Assembly: GCA_032355985.1 (NCBI GenBank)
Contig: JAUKVZ010000002.1
Coordinates: 372,001-436,000, forward strand
Length of the DNA stretch: 64,000 nt
Source of the DNA: Sarcodiotheca gaudichaudii
Taxonomy: Eukaryota > Rhodophyta > Florideophyceae > Gigartinales > Solieriaceae
Reading direction: 5' to 3'
Shown here: piece after piece, positions 17,902 to 27,644 of the stretch
How positions within the stretch are numbered: the stretch's first letter is position 1
Layout: each line of letters starts with the position of its first letter
Program-made: the position numbers and the translations under genes
The notes under the pieces: model-generated
The model's input: the letters and a program-made list of their open reading frames with translations, nothing else
Databases searched by the model: none
Told to the model about the DNA's origin: nothing

Positions 17902-18981
17902 ATGAGGTGGGAAAGAAGAACGCTCTTTGGAAGGACGCCCTCCGTCGCAGGGGGCGTGCTGCTGAGCGCCCTATGGCCCTGCATGGCGATCGCCGCCGAT
18001 CACGCTGAAGCGCCGAGCACGTCAGGCATGATCTGGATCCCCGGCGGCGAGTTCACCATGGGCAGCGTCGATCCACTGGCGCGCCCCGATGAATCGCCGA
18101 AGCATCGCGTGCGAGTCGATGGATTCTGGATTGATAAGACGGAAGTGACGAACACCCAATTCGCCGCCTTCGTGGATGCGACTGGCTACATCACCACGGC
18201 CGAACGACCCGTCGACTGGGAGGAGCTTCGCAAGCAACTGCCGCCGAACACCCCGAAGCCTCCCGAAGAAATGCTCGCGCCGGGATCACTCGTGTTCACC
18301 CCGCCGGACCACCCGGTCGATCTGCGCCGGTATGACCTCTGGTGGACATGGACCACCGGCGCATCGTGGCGACATCCGGAGGGACCGGGCAGCGACATCG
18401 AAGACCGAATGGATCACCCGGTCGTCCATGTTTCATATGACGACGCGATCGCGTACGCGAAGTGGGCCGGCAAGCGCCTGCCGACCGAAGCGGAATGGGA
18501 GTTCGCAGCGCGCGGCGGCATCGATGGCGCCATCAACGGCTGGGGCGACGAACCAGTCGATCCGACACGCTGCAACATCTGGCAAGGCCACTTTCCTGAT
18601 CAGAACACTGCCGAGGATGGCTTCGCCCGATCCGCACCCGTTAAGTCATTCCCGCCCAACGGCTACGGTCTCTACGACATGGCCGGCAATGTCTGGGAAT
18701 GGTGCGCCGATCAGTATCGACCGGATGAATACACACGAAGGACGCAGGAAGCAGACCCGGACGGCGTCATCATCAATCCGCAGGGACCGACGTCGACCAT
18801 CGATCCGCGCAATCCCTATTCCTCCGTCAGCCGCACGCACAAGGGCGGCTCCTTCCTGTGCAATGATTCATACTGCGCCAGCTACCGCCCCAGCGCGAGA
18901 ATGGCCGCGCCGCCCGACACCGGACTTCAGCATCTGGGATTCCGCTGCGTATCTGATGCGCCCCCACCCGATGCGGATTGA
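17902..18981 (+). CDS. Formylglycine-generating enzyme (sulfatase-modifying, SUMF1 family), exported
   Basis: Start ATG 17902 (359 residues) begins an N-terminal signal (RRTLFGRTPSVAGGVLLSAL...A-A); the open frame upstream to 17788 is unlikely. The FGE-sulfatase fold is complete: 'MIWIPGGEFTMGS', 'VDGFWIDKTEVTNTQFAAFVDATGY', 'HPVVHVSYDDAIAYAKWAGKRLPTEAEWEFAARGG', 'NVWEWCADQY', and 'GFRC' at the end. Unlike many FGE-like proteins it keeps both active-site cysteines, C320 and C325, in 'GGSFLCNDSYCASYR'. Such enzymes oxidise the sulfatase Cys to formylglycine using O2 and copper. No sulfatase gene is in this window, but planctomycete genomes usually hold many. The copper pump lies just upstream; any link is inference. 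Confidence 0.88.
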   Translation: MRWERRTLFGRTPSVAGGVLLSALWPCMAIAADHAEAPSTSGMIWIPGGEFTMGSVDPLARPDESPKHRVRVDGFWIDKTEVTNTQFAAFVDATGYITTAERPVDWEELRKQLPPNTPKPPEEMLAPGSLVFTPPDHPVDLRRYDLWWTWTTGASWRHPEGPGSDIEDRMDHPVVHVSYDDAIAYAKWAGKRLPTEAEWEFAARGGIDGAINGWGDEPVDPTRCNIWQGHFPDQNTAEDGFARSAPVKSFPPNGYGLYDMAGNVWEWCADQYRPDEYTRRTQEADPDGVIINPQGPTSTIDPRNPYSSVSRTHKGGSFLCNDSYCASYRPSARMAAPPDTGLQHLGFRCVSDAPPPDAD

Positions 18982-19021
18982 AGCACAACTTCGATGCAAT
19001 ATGACATTTCGCCGCCGAGTC

Positions 19022-19573
19022 TCAGTCGGCCACATTCCCGGATGGCGACGAAGGGCTCTCAACCCGCTCCCACATCAACGCATTGAAGTCGATCTCCTCC
19101 GTCTCCACGCCGAGCCGTTTCAGCATGTGCAGAACCTGCGCCCGATGATGCACTTCGTGCAGCGCAAGCTGTGAGAAGAAATCACCGGGCGATGCTCTGT
19201 ATGCGTAAGGCTGACCCTCCCACGTCGTCTCATAGACGTGCGACGTATGCCAGTCTTTCACCGCCAGAAGACCCTGACGCGTCTCCGCAGCCTGATCCGT
19301 CCACGCAGGCTCTAGCTCTGCGAACGCCAGCGCATCTGCCGTGCTGACTTCCGGATCATGAACGCGCTCCAGCGCTTCACCGGGCAACGTCTTCCCGCGC
19401 ACGCGCTCCATATAGAGCCACTCGGCCGCCATCATGTGATGCATCGTCCGCGCCAGCGAACCCAGCCCGATTGGATGCTCCTGCCGATACTGCTCGGACG
19501 AAAGCGGGCGCACCCAGTCGAAGACCTTCGACCGCGAGAGCGTGAGATAGTCGTAGACGCGAATCGGATCCAT
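19022..19573 (-). CDS. DinB-family protein
   Basis: 183 residues from the ATG at 19573 (ATG 19582 is an alternative). The four-helix DinB-like bundle has its histidine ligands: 'GSLARTMHHMMAAEWLYMERV' near residue 45 and 'QLALHEVHHRAQVLHMLKRLG' near residue 150. Members bind a divalent metal and some are bacillithiol or mycothiol transferases; many are damage-inducible with unknown activity. It diverges from the RND efflux operon; the 200-base gap holds a GCAATTG/CAATTGC inverted repeat (19612-19618 and 19641-19647). Confidence 0.82.
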   Translation of the reverse strand: MDPIRVYDYLTLSRSKVFDWVRPLSSEQYRQEHPIGLGSLARTMHHMMAAEWLYMERVRGKTLPGEALERVHDPEVSTADALAFAELEPAWTDQAAETRQGLLAVKDWHTSHVYETTWEGQPYAYRASPGDFFSQLALHEVHHRAQVLHMLKRLGVETEEIDFNALMWERVESPSSPSGNVAD

Positions 19574-19772
19574 ACATCGCATTGAATCCGATTGCCTGTC
19601 CACAGTCCATCGCAATTGGCACTGCGGCAGGCGAGAATGGCAATTGCTCTGGAAAATGGACATCCGCCACACGACGCGCAAGAGGCGCCGCCCCTACCAT
19701 ACGCTGCGAGGAATGGAGCATCTCGAGCCCCCAGCCCGCACAGCCAGGTCCATGAACATGACCGGAGATTCA

Positions 19773-21242
19773 ATGCCAAGTGTGATGTGCGACCGGCGGT
19801 CGCTGGCTGCAGTCGCCTTGCGCATCGCGGCAATCGCGCTTTGTGGCCTGGTCGTGAGCCTCACTGCCTGTGTATCAGCCGAGCCCCGCGCCCCGCTTCC
19901 GTTGCAGGAAGCGCCGCCATTTACGCAATCCGGAACGGCGCCGCTGCAGGAAGAGTGGTGGCTCGCCTTCGATGACACGCATCTCAACCGCTCCATCGAA
20001 CGAGCATTGACTGAGAACTTCTCGCTCGAAGCCGCGTGGGAACGCCTGATCGAAGCGCGAGCGATCGCCCGACGTCGACAGGCCGATCTCTACCCCCAGC
20101 TCGATGGCGTCGCAGATGCCGACTTCCGCGACGGCTCCAATGTCGATAACGAGGACGACACGCGATACCGCCTCGGTCTCGAAGCCTCCTATGAAGTCGA
20201 TCTGTGGGGACGCATCGAGTCCCAGGTCGAGGCCGAGCGCCTGCGAGCATCAGCGACGGCCGCCGACTATCAGACTGCCGCGATCAGTCTTTCTGCCGAG
20301 GTCGCCCTGACCTGGTATCAGCTTGCCGAAGCGCGCCTCCAGCTCGATCTCGTCAACTCGCAGATTGAGACGAATGAGACCGTGCTCGAAGTGCTTGAGC
20401 AGCGATTCGCGGTCGGCCAGTCCGGCAGCGCCGACGTGCTGCGGCAGCGCCAGCTCGTCGAAGCAACACAGGAACAAGCCATCATCGTTCGAGCGCAGAT
20501 CTCGGTGCTTGAACACCTCCTTGCAGTCCTCGAAGGTCGCCCGCCTCAGGCGCCGGAAGACATCCCCCAGGCGGCCCTTCCTGTCATCCCGCCGACGCCA
20601 TCGACCGGCTTGCCGTCCGAACTGCTCCAGCGCCGGCCCGATGTCTTCAGCGCCCTGCTGCTGCTCAAGGCGGCTGACGAGGATGTCGCCGCGGCCGTCA
20701 GCGATCAGTACCCGCGCCTCAATCTCACAGCCTCCCTCTCCACCGAAGGCAGGAACCCATCCGATCTCTTTGAGGACTGGCTTGCGACGTTCGCCGGGCG
20801 CCTTGTGGCGCCCCTGCTGGACGGAGGACGCAGGCGCGCCGAAATCGAACGCACGGAAGCCGTCAGCCGACAGCGCCTCGCCCTCTACGGCCAAACGGTG
20901 CTCGTCGCATTCCGCGAAGTCGAAGATGCGCTCTCCCTTGAGGCACATCAGATCCTGCGCATCGGCAGCCTCGAGAGCCAACTGGCTCTCGCCAGGAGCA
21001 CATCACAGCAGCTCGGCGCCCAGTATCTCAATGGCGCCACTGATTATCTTGATGTGCTGGCTGCGCTTCGTGAAGAACAGCAGCTCGAGCGCACGCTGCT
21101 CGCGGCTCAGCTTGAGCGCATCTCATTCCGAATCGCGCTGTATCGTGCACTGGCAGGTGGATTCGAGACACCCAGGGAAACCTACACCACGCGCATGAAC
21201 GAGCAGCAGGACACCCGGGACGGAGATGATGTCAGAGGCTGA
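19773..21242 (+). CDS. Outer-membrane efflux factor, NodT/TolC-type lipoprotein
   Basis: Chosen start ATG 19773 has GGAG 6 bases upstream (489 residues); upstream ATGs at 19752 and 19758 are possible. The signal peptide ends in lipobox L-T-A-C. The rest is the duplicated coiled-coil/beta OEP layout: 'WWLAFDDTHLNRSIERALTENFSLEAAWERL', 'LGLEASYEVDLWGRIESQVEAERLRA', 'QRRPDVFSALLLLKAADEDVAAAVSDQYPRLNLTA'. It forms the outer-membrane channel of a tripartite RND pump. It overlaps the adaptor gene by 17 bases. Confidence 0.92.
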   Translation: MPSVMCDRRSLAAVALRIAAIALCGLVVSLTACVSAEPRAPLPLQEAPPFTQSGTAPLQEEWWLAFDDTHLNRSIERALTENFSLEAAWERLIEARAIARRRQADLYPQLDGVADADFRDGSNVDNEDDTRYRLGLEASYEVDLWGRIESQVEAERLRASATAADYQTAAISLSAEVALTWYQLAEARLQLDLVNSQIETNETVLEVLEQRFAVGQSGSADVLRQRQLVEATQEQAIIVRAQISVLEHLLAVLEGRPPQAPEDIPQAALPVIPPTPSTGLPSELLQRRPDVFSALLLLKAADEDVAAAVSDQYPRLNLTASLSTEGRNPSDLFEDWLATFAGRLVAPLLDGGRRRAEIERTEAVSRQRLALYGQTVLVAFREVEDALSLEAHQILRIGSLESQLALARSTSQQLGAQYLNGATDYLDVLAALREEQQLERTLLAAQLERISFRIALYRALAGGFETPRETYTTRMNEQQDTRDGDDVRG

Positions 21243-22467
21243 TCGCACAACCGGAGGAACTCGCCGATTCGGATGGCGCGCAGTGATCACGATCGCTGTC
21301 TGCGTTGCGATCATCGCAGGCGCCGGCGGCGTGAACTACCTGATCTATGCCTCCGAGCCGACCGCACAGAGTGAAGGCGCCACGCGAAAATCTGCTGCGC
21401 TTGTAGAGACCATTGTCGTCACGCGCAGCGACTATCGACCCGTGCTCAACGTGCTCGGCGCCGTCGAGCCGGCAAGAGACATCATGCTCAGCCCGCAGGT
21501 CAGCGGGCGCATCATCGACATGCGGCCGGAGTTCGCTCCCGGCGGCATCGTCCGGGAAGACCAGCTTCTTCTCGAAATCGACCCCGTCGACTTTCAACGC
21601 GTGCTCACCGTCCGCGAGGCGGAGTACAAGCAGGTCGAAGCAGACCTGGCGATCGAAATGGGCCGGCAGCATGTCGCCAAACAGGAGTTCGAACTTCTCG
21701 GAAGGGACATCGACCCGGAGAATCGCTCGCTCGTTCTTCGCGAACCACAGATTGACTCCATCCGCGCACAGCTCCAGGCCTCAAAGGCGGCGGTTGACCA
21801 GGCGAAACTTGATCTCGATCGAACAAAGGTGCGCGCGCCGTTCGATGCGCAGATCCTCAGCCGCTCGACGAATATCGGCTCTCAGGTCGCGCCCGGCGAT
21901 GTGCTCGGCCGGCTGGTGGGCGTTGATGAGTATTGGGTGATGGCGAGTGTTCCGCTTCGCGATCTTCGATGGCTGAAGTTTCCGGAAGAAGGCGCACAGG
22001 GCTCGGCAGCGAAGATCAGGCTCACCTCCGCCTGGCCTCCGGGCGTCTACCGAGATGCCGAAGTCACGCGCCTCATCGGATCCGTCGATCAGCAGACGCG
22101 CCTGGCGCGCGTGCTTGTGACGGCGCCCGATCCTCTCGCCCGCCGCACCGACGGCCCTCCGCTCATCCTCGGTACGATCGTTGAACTGCAGATCGAAGGA
22201 CGGCCGTTCGAAAACGTCGTGCGGCTTGATCGTGACCTTGTGCGGCAGAATGACACCGTCTGGATCATGACGGATGGCGAACTGGAAATCAGAGATGTCA
22301 ATGTGATCTACCGGGACGCCGATCATGCATTCATCAGCGAAGGGTTGAATGATGGCGATGAGATCGTCACCACCAACCTCGCGACGGTTTCCAACGGCCT
22401 CTCGCTGCGCCTGGCCGATACGCCCGCTGACGCCGACAGCGGATCCATCGAGAATCCCCAGCCATGA
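21226..22467 (+). CDS. RND efflux periplasmic adaptor (membrane fusion protein)
   Basis: 413 residues. GGGACGGAG precedes ATG 21226. An N-terminal membrane anchor ('[23 protein letters not shown]', ~22-45) is followed by the barrel-sandwich '[23 protein letters not shown]', a helical hairpin ('[20 protein letters not shown]' to '[30 protein letters not shown]'), and beta-barrel domains. It links the inner-membrane pump to the outer-membrane channel. Its stop overlaps the start of the pump gene (ATGA), so all three genes form one operon. Confidence 0.93.
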   Translation: MMSEADRTTGGTRRFGWRAVITIAVCVAIIAGAGGVNYLIYASEPTAQSEGATRKSAALVETIVVTRSDYRPVLNVLGAVEPARDIMLSPQVSGRIIDMRPEFAPGGIVREDQLLLEIDPVDFQRVLTVREAEYKQVEADLAIEMGRQHVAKQEFELLGRDIDPENRSLVLREPQIDSIRAQLQASKAAVDQAKLDLDRTKVRAPFDAQILSRSTNIGSQVAPGDVLGRLVGVDEYWVMASVPLRDLRWLKFPEEGAQGSAAKIRLTSAWPPGVYRDAEVTRLIGSVDQQTRLARVLVTAPDPLARRTDGPPLILGTIVELQIEGRPFENVVRLDRDLVRQNDTVWIMTDGELEIRDVNVIYRDADHAFISEGLNDGDEIVTTNLATVSNGLSLRLADTPADADSGSIENPQP

Positions 22468-25400
22468 GCCGCACGCCGGACACATCAGACCAAACGCGCG
22501 GCCCCATCGCCTGGATGGCGCACAACTCAATCGCCGCGAATCTGCTGATGGTGATCCTGCTGGTCGGCGGCCTCTGGTCCGCCGTGCACATCCAGAAGGA
22601 AGTCTTCCCTCAGTTCCAACTCGATGTCGTCGAGGTCGAAGTCTCCTACCCCGGCGCAGCGCCCGCCGAAGTCGAACAGGGCATTCTCAGACCAGTCGAA
22701 GAAGCCATCCGCGGCGTCGAAGGCGTGCGCGAACTCACCTCCGAAGCGCGCGAGGGTCGAGGCACAGTCAGCATCGAACTTGTCACCGGCGCCGATCGGA
22801 TGAAGGCGTTTCAGGATGTGGATCAGGCCGTCAGCCGCATCCGAACATTCCCCGATGACATCGAACAACCTGAAGTCAGCCTGCAGTCGCGACAGACAGA
22901 GGTGATCTCAGTCGGGCTCTTCGGCCCCGTCGATACTTGGACGCTGCGGCAACTCGCCGAACAACTGCGTGATCAACTCCTTGCCAACCCGCACATTACG
23001 CAGGTCGAACTCAGCCGCGTGCCCGACTACGTCACGCATGTGGAGATCCCGCGCAATCGACTACGCGAATACGGGCTCACACTCCCCGATATCGCAAGAC
23101 TGATCGAATCCTCCAGTGAAGACATCGCAGCAGGCGCCGTCCGCACCAGCGCCGGCGAAATCCTGCTCCGAGTCAAAGCGCGAAAGCAGCGCGCCGAGCA
23201 GTTTGGAGAGATCGAGATCGTCGCCAGCGAAAGCGGCTCTGTCGTGCGGCTCGCGGATATCGCGACGATCCGTGATGGATTTGACGAGGGCAGCTTCCAC
23301 TCACAATTCAACCGGCAGCTGTCCGTCGAGCTGGATATCTACCGCGTCGGCTCGCAGTCGCCGATCGAGATCGCAGAAGCGGTCATGGAGACACTGAGTC
23401 ACTTTGAAACGGTCATCCCGGCCGGCGTCGAATGGCGCATCGACAACAACAACGCCGAGGACTTCCGCCGCAGACTGAAGCTCGTCATTGAAAACGGCAT
23501 GCTGGCGATCGTCATCGTGCTGATCATTCTCGCGCTCTTCCTGGAGCTTCGCCTGGCGTTCTGGGTGATGATGGGCATGGCCATCTCATTCATCGGTGGC
23601 ATTCTCGTGCTTCCCGTCGCCGGCGTAAGCATCAACATGATCTCCCTCTTCGGGTTCCTCATGGTGCTCGGCATCGTGGTGGACGACGCCGTCGTCGTCG
23701 GGGAGAACGTCTACGAGCATCGCCAGGAAGGCGACGGCCATCTCAAGGCGGCGATCCGCGGCGTCAAGGAAATCGCGCTTCCCGTCACCTTCAGCATTCT
23801 CACCAATATCGTCGCATTCATCCCCCTGATGTTCATCCCCGGTGAAACGGGCAAGTTCTGGCGACCACTGCCGATCGTCGTGATCATCGTGCTGGCCGTC
23901 TCGCTCTTTGAAGCGCTTTTCATCCTGCCGGCGCATCTGGCCCATGCAAAGAGTGGAGAAGGCTCCACAAGACTCGGCGCCAAAATGCATCGCGGGCAGC
24001 AGGCGTTCTCGCGACTTTTCCAGCGCTTCGTCAACAAGTGCTACCGGCCGATCCTCAGCCTTGCCCTGCGCTTCCGCTACATCACTGCAACCGCAAGCAT
24101 CGCCCTCTTCTGGGTCATCGCCAGCTTCGCGTTCAGCGCACACATGGGCATGATTCTCATGCCGGAGGTGTCTGCGGATGAAATCGAAGCGGGCGTGCGT
24201 CTTCCCGTCGGCACGACTCCCAACCAGGCCGCGGCCGTCGCCGAAAAGCTGACAACCGAAACGCTGCGCATGTTCGAAGAGCACGATCTGCACAAAGTCG
24301 CCGAAGGCGTCAAGACGAATGTGCGAAGGCAGAGCTTCATCGATGTTGAAATCGTCATGAAGCCGCCGGATGAGCGGGACATGACCGCCCGTGAAGTCAT
24401 CCAGCTCTGGCGCGACTCCATCGGCGATCTGCCCGGCGTTGATCAGATTTCATTTGAAGCCGAACGCGGCCCCGGTGGGCATCGGCAGGACATCAGCGTC
24501 GATCTGAGTCACAGCGATATCGATGTGTTGGAACGCGCCTCACGCGCATTTGTCGAACAGGCCGAGCAGTTCACAAACACACGCGATGTCAACGACAACT
24601 ACAACAAGGGCAAGGCGCAGTACGACTTTCGCCTGCTGCCCGAAGGACGCGCACTCGGCCTGACGCCTGCTGATATCGGCGGCCAGTTGCGCGGCGCCTT
24701 CTACGGCTCGCTCGCCCTTCGCCTCCTGCGCGGCACAAACGAAATCGAAGTGCGTGTCAAACTGCCCGAGAACGAACGCGAAGATCTCTATCACCTGGAA
24801 GATCTTGTGATTCGCACACCATCCGGCGCCGAAGTGCCCCTGCTTGATGTTGTCGATGTGCGCCAGAGCGAGGCGTTCACATCGATCAACCGGCGCGATG
24901 GCAGGCGCATCGTCAATGTCTCCATGGATGTCGAGCCCACCCGCGCCACCGGACAGGTCATCACAGCGCTGAAGGCGAGCGTCCTGCCGCAGCTCCGCCA
25001 CGACTTCCCCGGACTGACATGGACTTTCGAAGGCAGCGACGCGGAACTGCGTGAAGCGACGCGCACGCTCTGGGGTGGCTTTGGCCTCGCCCTGTTTGTC
25101 ATCTACGCACTGCTCGCCGTCGCCTTCCGTCGGTACCTGCAACCGCTGATCGTGCTCGTGGCGATCCCCTTCGGCATTGTCGGCGCCGTCATCGGCCACA
25201 TCCTTCTCGGATACGACCTGTCGCTTATTAGTCTCATGGGCGTCATCGCGCTGTCCGGCGTTGTCGTCAATGATTCCCTGATCATGATCGACTATGCAAA
25301 CCGACATCGCGGCGACCAGAGCGCCTTCGACGCCATCCTGCAGGCAGGTGTGCGCCGTTTCCGACCCATCTTCCTCACCACCGCGACAACATTCTTCGGC

Positions 25401-25619
25401 CTCGCGCCCATCATTCTCGAGAAGTCACTTCAGGCGCAGTACATCGTGCCCATGGCGATCTCGCTCGGCTTCGGCATCGTCTTCGCAACGGGCATCATTC
25501 TCCTGCTCGTGCCGTGCCTCTATCTGATGCTCGAGGATCTGGTCACTCTGACAGCACGCGAACCTTCGCCGGAACGCAGGGCCAGCGATCAGGTGAAGTG
25601 GCGACACGCCGGCGATTGA
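22464..25619 (+). CDS. RND-family efflux permease (AcrB/Hae1-like)
   Basis: 1051 residues, the usual length. Features: TM1 '[21 protein letters not shown]', the periplasmic porter domains ('[30 protein letters not shown]'), TM4 with the paired aspartates of the proton relay ('[21 protein letters not shown]'), and a duplicated second half ending '[26 protein letters not shown]' and '[16 protein letters not shown]'. It is a proton-driven exporter of lipophilic compounds. The substrate cannot be predicted. There is no adjacent regulator. Confidence 0.95.
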   Translation: MSRTPDTSDQTRGPIAWMAHNSIAANLLMVILLVGGLWSAVHIQKEVFPQFQLDVVEVEVSYPGAAPAEVEQGILRPVEEAIRGVEGVRELTSEAREGRGTVSIELVTGADRMKAFQDVDQAVSRIRTFPDDIEQPEVSLQSRQTEVISVGLFGPVDTWTLRQLAEQLRDQLLANPHITQVELSRVPDYVTHVEIPRNRLREYGLTLPDIARLIESSSEDIAAGAVRTSAGEILLRVKARKQRAEQFGEIEIVASESGSVVRLADIATIRDGFDEGSFHSQFNRQLSVELDIYRVGSQSPIEIAEAVMETLSHFETVIPAGVEWRIDNNNAEDFRRRLKLVIENGMLAIVIVLIILALFLELRLAFWVMMGMAISFIGGILVLPVAGVSINMISLFGFLMVLGIVVDDAVVVGENVYEHRQEGDGHLKAAIRGVKEIALPVTFSILTNIVAFIPLMFIPGETGKFWRPLPIVVIIVLAVSLFEALFILPAHLAHAKSGEGSTRLGAKMHRGQQAFSRLFQRFVNKCYRPILSLALRFRYITATASIALFWVIASFAFSAHMGMILMPEVSADEIEAGVRLPVGTTPNQAAAVAEKLTTETLRMFEEHDLHKVAEGVKTNVRRQSFIDVEIVMKPPDERDMTAREVIQLWRDSIGDLPGVDQISFEAERGPGGHRQDISVDLSHSDIDVLERASRAFVEQAEQFTNTRDVNDNYNKGKAQYDFRLLPEGRALGLTPADIGGQLRGAFYGSLALRLLRGTNEIEVRVKLPENEREDLYHLEDLVIRTPSGAEVPLLDVVDVRQSEAFTSINRRDGRRIVNVSMDVEPTRATGQVITALKASVLPQLRHDFPGLTWTFEGSDAELREATRTLWGGFGLALFVIYALLAVAFRRYLQPLIVLVAIPFGIVGAVIGHILLGYDLSLISLMGVIALSGVVVNDSLIMIDYANRHRGDQSAFDAILQAGVRRFRPIFLTTATTFFGLAPIILEKSLQAQYIVPMAISLGFGIVFATGIILLLVPCLYLMLEDLVTLTAREPSPERRASDQVKWRHAGD

Positions 25620-25663
25620 TCCTCATTCGCCGAAGCGCACTGCCTTCGAACCGCTGAGACCCC

Positions 25664-26818
25664 CTACCTGATCCCCGCGATCCGATCAGCATGCGCCCCG
25701 ATGACCTTCCACACACCGCCCTCCTTGCGAAAAAGCACAGTGTTGCGAATCGATGTCGACCGCATCTCATCATCGATGCGATTGCTGCCGTGCGTCACAC
25801 TCGTCGCAAACGCAAGCCTTGGCCCCACGAAGACATGCACATCCGAAACATGAATGTTCCCGCCAAGCTTCATGTCCGCCTGCGCCTGCCATGATTGGCG
25901 AACATCATTCCAGCCGATCCTCACATCGCCGGCCGGCCCCATGTAGTACACATCATCAGCATGCGACCACATCGCCTCCATCGGAGCGATATCACCCCTG
26001 AACATCGCTCTCGCGGCCTCCGTGTATGCCTCCATCGCATCACGAATCGACTCCCGCTCGCAGATGTCAGAAAGCGTGTGCACACCATTGCTCTTGAGGA
26101 TGGCCGCATACTTCCCGCTGCGGCAAAGCTCGCCAAGCCGATCATCAAACTGATCACGAAGCGATTCGTCTCGAAACGCGATCTTGAGATTGGTCACGGG
26201 CGGCAGAATGTCGTGAGCCACCGCATCTTCGAGACTCTTTCCCTGCCGCCTTGTGAAGTACTCAAAGATACTTGCATCAATGACACACACCCGGTCGGGC
26301 TCAGCCCAGAACGTGCGGACCTGATCGGCCTGATCGTCGAACTCCATGTATTCGTCTCGATGCGCGCCGCCGGGCCCGTAGAGACGCTCAATCTCATCAC
26401 CCAGCTCAAGATCAGCGCCATCCCATGTCAGCACCGGATGACCGGCCAGATCATCAATACCCTTGAGCGTGAGCTGATCCTGTCTCCGCGTATATGCGTA
26501 GTTGACAAAACTGAGCACATCATGCGAATAGAAAGCGCCATCGCCAGCGAGATGCACACCGACCGCGACATCCGCATCGTCGCCGTTAATGGCAGACTGA
26601 ATCCTGCCATAGTCCATCTGCTTGAACTCAAGGTCGTATTCAGGAAGCGCCGCGCGCATGAGATCGATCTCAAGACCCCTGGTCGCATGATTGATGACAT
26701 ACGGCGGAATGTCGACGGAAATGGCGACGATCAGCTGCTCACGAGCGCCGAGAACATCCCCACAGTTCAACGGCGCACACAGCGCCATTCCCAGCCCGAT
26801 CAGGCGAGTATTGATCAT
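25664..26818 (-). CDS. Fusion of a family-3 periplasmic solute-binding domain with a SnoaL/NTF2-like domain
   Basis: 384 residues with GAGGAGA 8 bases before ATG 26818 and a signal peptide ending near residue 25. Residues ~28-240 follow the amino-acid-binding (SBP family 3) fold: 'LIVAISVDIPPYVINHATRGLEIDLMRAAL', 'GDDADVAVGVHLAGDG', 'AILKSNGVHTL'. Residues ~250-384 are an NTF2-like calcium/calmodulin-kinase-association or SnoaL-type domain: 'IRDAMEAYTEAARAMFRGDIAPMEAMWSHADDVYYMGPAGDVRIGWNDVRQSW', 'TSIRNTVLFRKEGGVWKVIGAHADRI'. No transporter or sensor gene is nearby. The combination is unusual; a periplasmic sensing or stress role is inference. Confidence 0.75.
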   Translation of the reverse strand: MINTRLIGLGMALCAPLNCGDVLGAREQLIVAISVDIPPYVINHATRGLEIDLMRAALPEYDLEFKQMDYGRIQSAINGDDADVAVGVHLAGDGAFYSHDVLSFVNYAYTRRQDQLTLKGIDDLAGHPVLTWDGADLELGDEIERLYGPGGAHRDEYMEFDDQADQVRTFWAEPDRVCVIDASIFEYFTRRQGKSLEDAVAHDILPPVTNLKIAFRDESLRDQFDDRLGELCRSGKYAAILKSNGVHTLSDICERESIRDAMEAYTEAARAMFRGDIAPMEAMWSHADDVYYMGPAGDVRIGWNDVRQSWQAQADMKLGGNIHVSDVHVFVGPRLAFATSVTHGSNRIDDEMRSTSIRNTVLFRKEGGVWKVIGAHADRIAGIR

Positions 26819-26899
26819 GATGAGTCTCCTCAGCGCTCCACGCCTTCGGCGTCGGGCTCGATGAACCGCATCGATTGTGATTCGAATCTCAAAACGCCC

Positions 26900-27526
26900 C
26901 TAAGGCGCCAGCTCGAAGTATTCCTTGATCCCCGAAAGCACACCATCCGCAGCCATCGCGGCAAAGAGCAATCCCATGACTCTTGACACGATACTCGCGC
27001 CGACCTGTCCGATCATCTTCTGAATCCGCGATGCCAGCAGCATGGCCAGAAGCGCCAAGCCCAGAATCAAGCCAACGACAAGGGCCGTCATCGCCTGTTG
27101 TCCAAGGCTGAACTGCGAGTGATCCGTGCGAAGGATTACCGCCATGATCGCACCGGGGCCGGCGATCGAAGGAATCGCCAGCGGATACACCGCAGCGTCA
27201 AGCTGATCGTCCGCATGCTTCATCGCTTCGGCGACCTCGTGTTCTGGCTTGCTCTCGCCGAAGATCATGTCCACGGCGAACAGAAACAGGATGATCCCGC
27301 CCGCCACACGAAACGCCGCAAAGTTGATATCCAATTGTTCCAGCACGAACTGCCCGAGCACGATGCAGACAAGCAGCAGACCCGCGGAGATCATCGCTGC
27401 GCGAAACGCGATGCGCCGGCGCACGCCCTCCGACATCCCTGCCGTCGCGGCAATGAACACCGGCACCGTGCCAATCGGATCGATCACAGTAAACAGGAAG
27501 ACGAAGTCTCCCAGAAAATGATCCAT
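26900..27526 (-). CDS. MarC-family integral membrane protein
   Basis: 208 residues with six predicted helices. Family marks: 'FVFLFTVIDPIGTVPVFIAATAGM' at the start, 'AFRVAGGIILFLFAVDMIFGE', and the re-entrant-like 'PLAIPSIAGPGAIMAVIL' in the second half. MarC (UPF0056) proteins are widespread inner-membrane proteins of unresolved function; the E. coli member was named for its place near marRAB, not for a proven role in resistance. It lies between the solute-binding fusion and the AbgT transporter, all on the minus strand. Confidence 0.88.
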   Translation of the reverse strand: MDHFLGDFVFLFTVIDPIGTVPVFIAATAGMSEGVRRRIAFRAAMISAGLLLVCIVLGQFVLEQLDINFAAFRVAGGIILFLFAVDMIFGESKPEHEVAEAMKHADDQLDAAVYPLAIPSIAGPGAIMAVILRTDHSQFSLGQQAMTALVVGLILGLALLAMLLASRIQKMIGQVGASIVSRVMGLLFAAMAADGVLSGIKEYFELAP

Positions 27527-27644
27527 GCCTGATCGTACCCTCTTTACGCATGCTCATGCGCAACAGCATGGGTCGATCGCCGGAAGCGCCCGGGATCATG
27601 CCTTCCAGAGAACTTCGCGATTCGTGTGCCCAGGATCTACCGCA

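Noticed and set aside
25895-26986. 363-residue plus-strand open frame
   Set aside because: Antisense to the solute-binding fusion gene, which has a signal peptide, SD and two recognisable domains.
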